A stretch of 64,000 bases of DNA, taken from contig OZ176053.1 of the NCBI GenBank assembly GCA_964247055.1, forward strand, positions 2,604,001 to 2,668,000, given 5' to 3'. The stretch is from Paragordius varius (lineage: Eukaryota; Nematomorpha). Below, piece after piece: positions 44,704 through 55,511 of the stretch (the first letter of the stretch is position 1; every line of letters begins with the position of its first letter). Position numbers and translations under genes: made by a program. The notes under the pieces are model-generated. The model was not told the origin of the DNA. It worked only from the letters and a program-made list of their open reading frames with translations, and ran no database searches.

Positions 44704-46169
44704 CCATTCCTTATCTGACAGTGTTTGGTTTGCCCATATCACTGATAAGTCCACAAAAAGAAAACGCGTCAACCATGACACGTGGTAAACACTGTCAACA
44801 AAAATTTAGCTCTTATGGTCTCTGTTATAGAATTAATAATATATCCAATTTACACCTCAGTAGGCAAAGAAAGCTCTGTTTAACTTATAAGGAAGTGTCT
44901 TTTGCCAGAACTTTTGATCTTGTTTTTTAAAAATTGAAAAACCTGTAATATCTCATTCTGATTGGGGGGATCAATTTTTTAGATTCGGTTTTAGAACATA
45001 CTGCGTTTTCAATATGATCGTATCTAAATTTAATTTAATTTGTCATACTTTATTATATTTAAAATTTATTATTATATTCATTTAATCATAAGTATTTTAA
45101 TTAAGCTTTACATCATTTTTATGGTAAATCGTTTAAATAATTTAGCTGAAAACAGAAGCAGACATCCTTTGAAAGTAAACCTATATTATAGTATGATTAG
45201 AAAAGCCAAAAATTTTTTAAAATATGTCGTTATAGAAATGAATGGGGAGATTATTTTTTTACAATGAATTATGCCACGCTTCACAAGAACTATCAAAAAT
45301 CCAATTCATATATTAAGTGCAATAAGGGCTCCCAAGCACTAACTATTAAATACAGCAAAAATCAAAAACTGCCATAACACTAGACAACAAATTTTGACTT
45401 TTTTAACTGCCATTCTTGTAAATTTTAAATTTATTTCATTAAAGTACATAATTCGTATATCTGCAAAGAAAATTGGTCTGACACCTAAGAATTTTTTTAT
45501 ATTAGAGTTTATCGATAATTTTTGGCCTTAATATAACATTAAACTCGAAATTTTAAAAATTAAAATTTCTAGATATGAAGCCATGTATTTTATATTATTC
45601 GAAAGAGCGTGAAAAACTGTATCTTTTAAATGGTAGTAAGTCATTTATATCAATCGGATGTGTAAGTTATTTGGGTTTATATGATCAAAATTTTCAACCA
45701 TTATATAAGTCAAAAATTTTCACAGACAAACTAAAAATCACATAAATTATTTTAATATTATTATTAGGGTTATATTAGTATTTAATTTAAAAAAAATGTT
45801 TGAAAAAGCTTTTGGCTTGCTTTTTTAATAAAAATTATTATTATCTTAAATATTTTACCTAGTGGATACTAAAATGCATATTTACAACTGTAAATTTATT
45901 ACTTAATGACTATAAAAGATCAAAAATACCTTAAACTTTGTTTTTATCTTTAAAATTATGAAATCAGCCTCGTAAAGAAAATAAATTAATATTGATGAGA
46001 TGGTAATTTTTGAAAAACAAAAAATTTAAAAATGGCTGTTTTGAGTGACATAAAAGCAATAAAAATATGTTTTAATCAAAAAAATTATCTTTTTTGGACA
46101 TTCATCACCATCTAGACAAAGTTTGAGCTATTTTCATCCATTAGTTTTAAAAATATATTAATTAAAAAA
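44572..46169. other. Gene-free stretch with a (TC)n(TA)n microsatellite
   Basis: A TC-dinucleotide run passes directly into a TA run at about 44645-44697. The open frames at 44634-44930 and 45040-45267 arise from simple sequence and AT-rich DNA. No gene recognised. Confidence 0.5.
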
Positions 46170-46750
46170 ATGCTCTCGCTTTGCGCGTTTGTCGCTCTCT
46201 GTGTCCAATATTAACTGTCGATGTATATTGGTTGGTTTCTTTGAGGATGTTATCCATCCAACTTCTCCCTCTTTTACAAGCACCACTCACTTTTCCCAGC
46301 ATCAGTGATTTTTCAAATGAGTTGGCTCTCATAATGTGCCCGAAAAAGGAGAGTTTTTGCCGTATTAAGCTGCTTAGAAGTCACATTTCCGGGTTAATTT
46401 TATATAAAATAGTGGTGTTTGAGATTTTGTCTGTCCATTTTATTTGGAGAAGTTTCCTCCATACCCATAATTCGAAAGAATTTTTTTGACGTTAGTCATA
46501 TTTTTTCAGCGTCCAGCTTCCCCCCCATACGTAAATGTGGGAAAAACTGTAGCCTTGATTAATCTGATTTTAATTTTTAGTTTAATGTCATGAGTCGTCC
46601 AAATCTATATTTGAATGTGACTGCTTTTGCGATGGCAATTCTTCGAAACCAACCGATCTTTATCCAAACTAAACACAAGATCCGGTATTCGCAGTGAATG
46701 GAGAAGTTATATTTTCAATGCAGTTAGTCGGAATCGACCTTAGCAACAAC
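46170..46750 (-). mobile_element. LINE fragment (RTE-like reverse transcriptase C-terminus)
   Basis: On the minus strand the translation shows AKAVTFKYRFGRLMT, YGGEAWTLKKYD, ELWVWRKLLQIKWTDKISN, SFFGHIMRANSFEKSLMLGK and KRGRSWMDNILKET, in several frames. This is the conserved tail after the polymerase core in RTE/BovB-like elements. Frame breaks show it is inactive. A (CAA)n run lies at about 46741-46762. Confidence 0.75.
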
Positions 46751-47563
46751 AACAACAACAATACACATTAATATGCAGTTTTTAGAGTTTTTATCACTCT
46801 TTCGAATAATATATTAAAAATGGGCATTAATTGTATATTTTCAAAGAAAACATTTTTTAGTAAAATTTTGATAAAGAGGGCGCATAATCAAAAAAAAATT
46901 ATATAAAATTCTTACGTAGAGTTATAATTTTTATTTCACATTTACTGTTAAAATGATATACTAAATATTAGAAAATGCAAAAAACTCGAGTGGCAGAAAA
47001 ATTTGTTGTCCAGTGTAATTGAAACTTACAAACTATCAGAAATCTTAATAAAAAAACAACAATTCTTTTCAAATACATTTATATTTATACTCTAGGAATA
47101 TGGATGATTATTTATTTGTAAAGAGTGCAATCTAAAGAGGCTTATTACCCTAATAAAGTTTTACGGTACTCGTAAATGAATCCTTTTATAATAAAAGTTG
47201 AGTCACCCGTAAAACCTCAGTTGCTTAGGGGAACAGTACCTATGCCACAGGAAAATCAAAGATAAGTACCTTTTTATACTAAATTATTTATTTAATAATC
47301 TTTTAACCATATATTCTTATAAAAAAATTATTTGGGTTATCATCTGCTCGGTTAAATTATTTTTTTTTCCGTCCTTGTTTTATTTAATTAAAACTATTGT
47401 CGCTTATCAACAACTCAATTAATATCAAACCTCTGTTTTAAAAATCAAACAATAATGTCCTTTCCAAAGCGCAGGTTATGTACGGTATTTTTTTTTAATT
47501 CCTTTTTTCTAATAAGATAATTTAATAACACTAACTTACAGTAGAAAAAATAATCATAATATT

Positions 47564-47611
<48 letters not shown>

Positions 47612-47616
47612 AACAT
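46751..47616. other. Gene-free stretch
   Basis: AT-rich; ends in a (TA)n microsatellite at about 47570-47610. Nothing coding seen. Confidence 0.4.
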
Positions 47617-48067
47617 TTGAAAGTTTTAAAAGGTTTTTTTCCCAATACTTATATAGCTCACGGTACTCTGACAATTGGTTCACCAATTGTGCAAAGGGGT
47701 GTACCACAAGCTATTGTCATTTTCAGGAGTGAGAATTTTGGAAAGATCTTTAACAAAGCTTTTGAAGTGCTGTTTGAAAATTATGAGGACAAAAGGATTA
47801 GGGAATCAGTTAAAAGCTTATCCCTATCTAGAAACACAATTATGCGGAGAGTGATGATCTTCACCAGAATCTTACCGAAATTTTACATGCGTTGAAATTG
47901 CGTAATTATGCGTTTTTAATATTTATTTTATAATGGCCTTTGCTAACCAACACAATCCGTAAATAGAGATATATATTTGCATCTTCTTGACTTAATATTC
48001 ATAAATGCCCGCGTGAAATTTTTTCCCCAAAAAGTAGACCGCTAAAAGGTTGGCCACCCCTATTATA
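47617..48067 (+). mobile_element. hAT transposase fragment with one terminal end
   Basis: The translation at 47800-47865 contains SVKSLSLSRNTIMRR, the LSxxTVxRRI block preceding the hAT catalytic domain. The right boundary, AAAGGTTGGCCACCCCTA at 48052-48063, is a typical hAT end. The left end was not found and may lie in the TA microsatellite. Only a remnant. Confidence 0.5.
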
Positions 48068-48304
48068 TATATAATACAATCACAAATAACGACTTAAAAA
48101 AATTACCCTAAAAATAATACACAAATTAAAATTTAAATGTTAGTTGGTATAAAATTACTATTCCTTGAAAATATAATTTTTTATATCAAAATATATTCCC
48201 AATAATTGTGATTTTTATTGGAATTTTAACTCTACACAATTTTATATTTTTTTATATTATTCGTATATTGCGTATCAAAAAGCATAGCCTATATAATATT
48301 ATAT

Positions 48305-49013
48305 TTATTTTTTCAACATAAATACTAATATTGTTATATCTTGACCCTTGATGCCACCAAAAGTGTATGATTTTGTAGTTATTTCATCCATATATGTGAG
48401 TTCTGAACATTATAAAGTAAATTAACTTGGGCAAAAGATTGAAACTAATTCCTGTTTATTCCAATTGCAAGAAGCTATAATAAACGTACTTTGATGCGCC
48501 ATTATTTTCGTCAAAGATGTTATGTATTTATTTATAATTGTTTCACCATCATCATGTGTAATATTTGTTTTAGATATTTGATTAGTTATGGCATCAAAGG
48601 TGCCCTTATCAATAACTAGCAAAAAAGTTTTATCACAAAAATCATCGGTTACAAAGTCGTTTATCTAAAATTACAAAATATCTTACATACAAATCAACTT
48701 TATAAGATGACAATAAAGCTTCAGCTAAATTTATAGACGATTCGCTATAATCTACACCTGACAAATTTATAAATCCTTTTTCTGCCAATTTCAAAAGTAA
48801 ATGTCCGTTTCCTGTACCTATATCAATGATGGAGGTATCCGATTGAAAATGGTCTCCAATATATTGAACGATGCTATTTTCATATTTTTGGCCAAACCAT
48901 ATATCCCCAAAATCTTTTTTATTGCTTTTAAAATTATCGATTTCTTTTTCATAATGTTTGTCCCAACTAAAAATAAAATAGTCCACATACTATTCAACTT
49001 TGGACAAATCCAT
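48305..49013 (-). CDS. EEF1AKMT2: eEF1A lysine methyltransferase 2 (METTL10)
   Basis: Class I SAM-dependent methyltransferase that methylates a lysine of translation elongation factor eEF1A. Exons on the minus strand: 49013-48991, 48966-48687, 48664-48427, 48402-48305, giving 212 residues in one frame. The three introns are 24, 22 and 24 nt. Landmarks: SKVEYWDKHYEKEIDNF (human SKLGTKEHWDAVYERELQTF), GDIWFG, SAM motif I IIDIGTGNGHLL (54-65), GVDYSESSI, VIDKGTFDAI (118-127), SCNWNKQEL and the C-terminal SYTFGGIKGQDITILVF. Each micro-intron is confirmed because its removal reproduces the human alignment exactly across the junction. The start codon lies 53 bp from that of TAF12 on the other strand. 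Confidence 0.96.
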
Positions 49014-49066
49014 GCGTGAATGATGCTTTTATGAATGTCGCATTTTAAAATATGTTACATTAATAT
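49014..49066. promoter_or_regulatory. Putative bidirectional promoter, EEF1AKMT2/TAF12
   Basis: Only 53 bp separate the two divergent start codons, so both 5' UTRs and core promoters must be contained in, or overlap, this interval and the neighbouring genes. Sequence is AT-rich with no TATA box that can be placed with confidence. Confidence 0.5.
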
Positions 49067-49543
49067 ATGCTGCCTAATTTTCAAACTCCAAATTTAAATC
49101 CCTTAAATATTCCATCGGAAGATAACCAGGTAGTCACATTGTTATTCATTAGTTAAATCAAGATATATAACTTTAATATATTTTAGATAATATCAAAAGC
49201 CAATTTGACAAATTTGGTAAAATCGGTTGATGTAAACGAGCAAATAGATGATGAAGTTGAACAGATTCTTTACAAAATGGCAAATGAAATGCTGAATGAT
49301 ATGGTTGAATATTCAATTAAATTGGCTAAACACCGAAAATCGAATGTTTTAGGCGTACGAGATCTTAAATTATATCTCGAGAAACAGTATGATTTGGTTA
49401 TTCCCGGCTTTTCTACGGACACCACTGATGATCTAAATCGACAACAGCAGCTGTCACAAACGAAAAACAAAGCTACAAAAATAAATATAGAGATTCATAA
49501 CCAGCGTATGGCTTTAATAAAAAAGGCTTTGAAAAAAATTTAA
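49067..49543 (+). CDS. TAF12: Transcription initiation factor TFIID/SAGA subunit 12
   Basis: Histone-fold subunit that pairs with TAF4 in TFIID and with TADA1 in SAGA. Two exons, 49067-49129 and 49187-49543, with a 57-nt GT..AG intron, give 139 residues. The N-terminus is short (MLPNFQTPNLNPLN), followed by the histone fold LVKSVDVNEQIDDEVEQILY, ANEMLNDMVEYSIKLAKHRK, VLGVRDLKLYLEKQYDLVIPG, then the conserved tail NQRMALIKKALKK. All are close to human TAF12. It lies head-to-head with EEF1AKMT2. A polyadenylation-like AATAAA lies within about 70 bp of the stop. Confidence 0.96.
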
Positions 49544-50068
49544 AAATCAGCACGTAATACAAAGATTATCCTAATTTTGTGAATTATGACATATTTATAG
49601 TATTAAAAAATAAAAATTTTATGTGAATTATTATGTATTAACGTGTTAAATATTTGCATTATATATCCTTGGAAATAAAATATTGAAAATTTAAGTAAAA
49701 ATTATCAATTTACTTTGCAATAATTCGTTAATTTTTTATTAGAAAAAAACTTTATACCTAAAATTGTTCTTTTTAAATTTTCGGTTCTTTGATTATCCAA
49801 ATTTAAATGGTTAGTACCATATTTTATAAAAAAAGGTACCAACACCCAATGAATAAATTTATATTGATCAAATTGCAAAAAAATTCCATTTGTTTGTGAT
49901 TAAAAATAAAATATTTTTTTTAATATACGATATGGAGAAAAAATTTAATTTATTTAAAAAATCAGATAATTTATAAACCATTTTTACAATTCAATTTTAA
50001 TAATTATTTTTCGTATTTGGCCAGGATGAAATATGTTTTACTATAAACTATTTTTTTAATATAAAAAG
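49544..50068. other. Gene-free TAF12 3' flank
   Basis: AT-rich; nothing recognised beyond the probable TAF12 polyadenylation signal. Confidence 0.4.
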
Positions 50069-50746
50069 CAGGGCTTGGATCCGGAACGCGGTTCCTTTGG
50101 GATGAAACCAACCCGGTTCCGGTTCCATCCCCTTAATTACTGGTTCCCATGTGATTTTTATTATAAAAATTTTATTTTATTATTTAAATTTGATTGTACC
50201 ATTACACATTACAACATACTTCAAACCTAAAACTAAGCGGCTAATATTAGCGATACTCTCTGAATTATGGACGATTCGGCTCTTCTCTTCTAAAAACAAT
50301 AAGTCACTCTAATTTATTTATTATACATATGTTCCTATATATAGGTCTCCGTTGAAATAAATTTTTCACCCTTAATTTTCTCAGACTTGAGAAGCAGTTT
50401 GACTAGCGAATTGCTTGGTGCAATAATTTTGTAAAGTTAAATAAAATTTTTTAGATGCCATACTTAATTTAACTCTCATTATATACCTTTGTACTTATAC
50501 GTTTTCCTATTATAATTTTATAATTTGTTTCATTTATTATTCTACGCTATATTTCTTTAACTATACATTAGGCAATTCATAATAAATTGTTTGATTTAAT
50601 TTTGGTTGTTTTATTATAATAATAATTTTGTAAATCATTTAATTAATCGTCAGGAACCGAAAATGGTACCGGTTCTAAATGTAAAAAACCGGTTCCGGAA
50701 CCGCTAAATTTTTAAGGAACCACCCCGATTCCGGTTTCAAGGCCTG
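50069..50746. mobile_element. hAT MITE with perfect target duplication, family F
   Basis: Ends CAGGGCTTGGATCCGGAAC and GATTCCGGTTTCAAGGCCTG are inverted. They are flanked by identical 8-mers ATAAAAAG at 50061-50068 and 50747-50754. The ends are rich in AACCGGTTCCGG palindromes; the 500-bp interior has no coding frame. The intact duplication suggests a fairly recent insertion. Confidence 0.88.
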
Positions 50747-50754
50747 ATAAAAAG

Positions 50755-51370
50755 TTGAGTTCAAAAACTTAATCATACGAAAAAATCAATTTTAAATTAT
50801 AAGATCAAAAATTTGAAGAGTATCCAATTAAAATAACCATTATATCATATGTTTCAAAAACATATTGTAAAATCTTTTAAAGAACATATAAAATCACATT
50901 TATTTACAATTTATAAGGTTTTTTGCTTCACATAACAATCCAATCTAACAGCATACGGACGTTTTTCGATTATAAGCGCGTTATGGCGCCAAAGTTTTTT
51001 GAAAAAATAAATAGTCTTTTTCTCGGCACAGTATATATTAGGTTTGTTTTGATTTGATTGGGCAAAATACGTTTTCAAAGAGTTTCCAAATTTGAATTTT
51101 TTTATTTTTAAAATCTTATTTAATATGATGTAGCCAATTTATTTATATAAAATATGTTAATATTTTCATGAAAAGTAAATGTTTATATTTTTATAGCTAA
51201 GTCAAATAAATTTACCATTAAACAATAAAATTAAAACTTATTAAAATATTTTTAAAAATCAAATTCGTTCGTTAGAAACCGTTTTTCTATAAATTAATGT
51301 AGTCCCTTTCCAAAGCTAACATATTGAATAAAATTGGCACATAAGCTTTTTTTAAAAGCAACATTTAAAC
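50755..51370. other. Gene-free spacer between two hAT elements
   Basis: AT-rich; no gene recognised. Confidence 0.4.
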
Positions 51371-54024
51371 CAGTGATACTCAAACCGCGGCCCGTGGGCC
51401 TCATGCGGCCCTAAGAGTGCTTTAAATTTGCCCTAAGACCATATTGATACTTAATTATTTTTTTATTGATAAATTTTTAAAATACACATAAACGAATTTT
51501 CGCTTATTTTAATATTAATTAATTTACTTTAAATTTAATTTTAATGATTTTTATTTTTTATCAAATTTGAAATGTAGAAAATTTCCCTACATTAAAATGA
51601 TTTTGGCACATGTTGTTTCTGTTTCTGTATTCTATTTTCTTTTTTTCTTTTGAAATTTTTATTGTAGTCCTTTTTGTATTTAAGCTTTTTCACCCTAACT
51701 TGCATATACATATTTCATTGTTATCCTGCATCATTTTTCATAACTTATTATAATTCAAATTATATCACCATTTTTTTAAAAAAATTATTTAAGCACAAAT
51801 TCAAAGGATGACATTCAATGCAAAAAAAGGTAAATCATCCGATGAAAATCACTCCTTTAAAAAGGAATGGAAAAATTCTTTGTCGTTTTAAATAAAAATG
51901 CGGTTACCTGCCTTATATAAGGACAAAATAATTATAAAAAATACAATATTGAAAGAATTTTACAATTCATCATCTCATAAATTACCAGAAAATCATGAGG
52001 AAGGAAATGAAAAATAACTTCGTATGAAATTCGCTATATTTCAAGAAATATGACACCGTTTATTGATTCCCAACTAATAAAAGAATGTTTAATAAATGGT
52101 TGCACTTTTTATTTGACAAATCATGAGGCAAGTTAAAAAAACTTCAACTTTCTGATTCAACATATGATCGAGGCATTGAAGATATGTCTAATTTTCAACG
52201 ATGCATTATTGGCTTTGAAAAACTACAAATATTTTAGTTTTGCTATTGATTCTAGCACTGATATTAATTTAACCTCAATGTGTGATCTTCGTGAGATTTT
52301 GCAACGATAACTTAAATGAGGAATATTTAAAATTTTTACCAATGAATAATACCACGAAAGCAAGGGATTTTTTCGAATAATTAGCACTTTTCTGGATAAT
52401 AGGGTATATCTATGAGAAAATTGGTTTCGATCTGCAGAGATGGCTGTTCCTCTATGATTGGAATAAACAAAGTTATTCCTCATTTGAAAAATAAATATAA
52501 TTTGCAAAATATTTTATCCTTTCACAGCTTTATTCATCAGCAAAACTTGATTTCGCGTTTAAAAGATGAATCACTATTCAGTAATTAAAACGGTCGTGGA
52601 TATAGTTATCACATCCGTGGCAGATAATTCAACCGCCGAAATTCAAAAACCTTCTGAAAGATATCTACAGTGAGTTTGCAATATTCTTTTGTGCAGCGCT
52701 GTGAGATGGCTAAGCCTTATTAAAGTAATTAATAGATTTTTTGTTTTAGGACAAGAAATTCTATTATTTATGAATAACAGAAAGTTTGACGAGGAAATTA
52801 ATAGTGACAAATGGTGGGTTTTATTGGCCTACCTTTGCGACATTACTTATAAACTTAGTATTTTTAATACAATTTTCCAGGTAAGCAATAACCTAATTTG
52901 CTCAACAAATATTTGCTTTTGAAAAATAATAATCTATATATAAATAAGATTTCGAAAGTAAAACACTTTTATATTTTCCAACACTTAAAACAATTTATTA
53001 AGAAAATATGGAATTTACCGCGGAGATTATTTTAATAATAGACAATCATTTAGTATTTTTATCTAATATGAAATACAGATTTCAAAAATTAGAAATATTA
53101 AAAATTGCTTAAAACTCGTTAAAAATCCATGGCATATGGATATTATGTGGACTTAGTTTTTTTTTAAAAAATGGCATTTTACGGGGTAAGCTGGTAAAAA
53201 GAGGGCCTAAATAAAAAAAGCGAGCCGACTATGTTCGATGCAATCGAAAATATGTAAAAAATCATATTTGAAATCGGATAGAATAACACGTTTCCGGAAA
53301 ATTGTAATGGACTTCTGTTTTTAAAAAATCCGTTTTTTACACGGGGTGACCAAACTGGGGGCCTAATTCAAAAAAAGGCGAAGCTATTGACGGGCTCTTC
53401 ATTAATTATTATATTTTTTCGACATTCGAATTTGAATGTGTCTACCGGTTTTCCAACATGTCACAAAGCCACCACTTTCCATTTTTATAAATTAGATTAA
53501 GCAAATTGAGAATTTTGGTTTTGGGATATCATTAAATCATTTGTAGATTTTAAAAATCATTCCAATTCAGAGGCTATATTCAAGAAGAATCGTTGAGAAG
53601 AAAGATATGTAGGGTTTTGGCAAGATGTGCCAAACAAATATGAAAATATAAAAAATCAAGTTATTCTAATGTTTTCCCTCAACTTACATGACTGAAACGG
53701 CATATTCAAAAATGAAAATCGATTATCCGATGATAATATGGACGACGTATTGATTAGCCTGTCATGAGGCATAACCAAATTTGTCAAAAATTATTGGTTA
53801 ATATCAAAATAAATGTTATCAAAATACTTTAATTTTTTAAACTTAATGGTGCCAAACGAGTTTTTAGCTGGATTTACATGCCATCCGCAAAAAATTCATG
53901 GTGATTTAAAGGTATGTGCGTATGTGTCAAATAGCTATGGAATATTTGCCATTATAAGGTTCATGGCCCTCGAAAAAAAATATATTTTATTTGGCCCGTC
54001 AATTTTTTTTGGTGAGTACCACTA
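51371..54024 (+). mobile_element. Decayed hAT transposon
   Basis: Left end CAGTGATACTCAAACCGCGG, then CCCGTGGGCC. Right end GGCCCGTCA...GGTGAGTACCACTA. Plus-strand transposase pieces run in family order: SSDENHSFKKEWKNSL (51808), then DSQLIKECLINGC, AIDSSTDINLTSMCD (about 52240), the cysteine-poor NKVIPHLKNKYNLQNILSFH (about 52465), RWLSLIKVINRFFVLGQEI and WWVLLAYLCDITYKLSIFNT (52700-52880), and a dimerisation-domain remnant, TAYSKMKIDYP, at about 53690. Many stops and shifts. Two ~160-bp-spaced repeats of ACGGGGT...GGGCCTAA lie at about 53165 and 53335. No matching target duplication. Confidence 0.8.
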
Positions 54025-55511
54025 AACCATTGTATTTCCTAAAAAAGTGACATGATTTATTCGGAGATTTTATAATATTTTTTAAATTACCTATTTCATT
54101 TGTTTTAGCCACCAATTGAAAACAAAGATGGATCACTAGAAGCATAATGGAGGAAATTAATTGCTAAAAATATTTGAGTTTAATTTTACCACCAATGGTA
54201 AAAAGATAGGTTTGAAAAGGATTTTTAAAAGTATACAGATAATGTTCGTTACCAGTAGCATATATTTTTTTGAAATATTAAGATGGCAAATTTATCATTA
54301 ACTATATGACCAGATTTAAATATATAAAAAGGGGAATTAAAATAGCTTACTGCCCTTTAATACGATAAAAATTTTGCCGTTTATTTTAAAATATTTGTTT
54401 AAAAATAGCTATTGATTTATTCTTAATAAAATTAACCACAAATTATATAATCGAACATAAATTATCTCCCTAATAGCATATCAATTTGTCAAATTTATTT
54501 TGCATAGTTCTACGAGATATTGCCCCAAGAATATAACTAAAAAAATTATTTTATGATTTAATTTAAGCAATACAATATTAAAATTATTACATAAACTAAA
54601 AGTTTTATACATAACAAAACAAATTACAAAAGCAATAAAGTATCATTTATTTATATAAATGCATTAAAATGAGATATAATTGACTGTGTGATAATGTTGG
54701 GATTAATATAAACACTTGCCCATATATTTTCATGTCGGTTTATCAGGCTAAAAATAAGTAATTATTTTGCAATATCGGCATAATCTTACCAAACAAAGAT
54801 TGTTATAAAAATTTTAAAATATGTAGAATTCTTTTTCCAAGTTTTTGATGATGTGTCAATCCATTAATATTGCAAATTTTAAGTTAAAGATAGGATAGAA
54901 TCTAGCGCTTTTGTTTTTGTGCTAAATGATATATATCTGTTTTAACAGATTTTATGTCTTAAATATATTAAAAACATAGGTACTTTGTTATATTGCTCAA
55001 AAATTTTTACTACAAGGCTATAAATCAAAAATTCTTTCTTTTATTTTATGGGATTATTTAGAAATAAAATAGGGTTCACATAAAAATAATTGGCTATGTA
55101 AAAAATAAAATTTAATTTCATAATATCAAGTATAATTCAAATTATTGCTGGCGAATTGGTAATACCGTAGCGAATGATATAAAACAAATTTTATCAATAA
55201 TTAATTAAACAAATTTAATGTTGTAAGATACGAAAAAATGTTTAATTTCAACCATTTGTTGTTTTTTCCCATACGGTACTCTATTGCCATTGGCCAACAT
55301 CCAGGCACATAAGGTACTTTTAGGATCAATAGAAATGTCTAAATGTGATAATGTGTAATATTAAATTAACCACCATGAATTTGTATTATGTTTTAAGTAA
55401 TATCTAAATTACGGGTATTGAACAAACAAAAACATCCTTTATATCTGAAACGTGCACAAAATATTTCATTTTATTTTAAAGTAAAAAGCAAAAGTGTAAA
55501 AATAAACTTAC
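54025..55511 (-). other. SPRTN 3' flank, mostly gene-free
   Basis: AT-rich. On the minus strand at about 55338-55231 an isolated frame reads DISIDPKSTLCAWMLANGNR and then VPYGKKQQMVEI, ending at a GTATCTT that could be a splice donor. It looks coding and vaguely ferlin-like, but no neighbouring exon was found. Nothing else recognised. Confidence 0.3.

Noticed and set aside
49270-49470. Minus-strand frame opposite TAF12
   Set aside because: Exact antisense of the TAF12 histone-fold exon.
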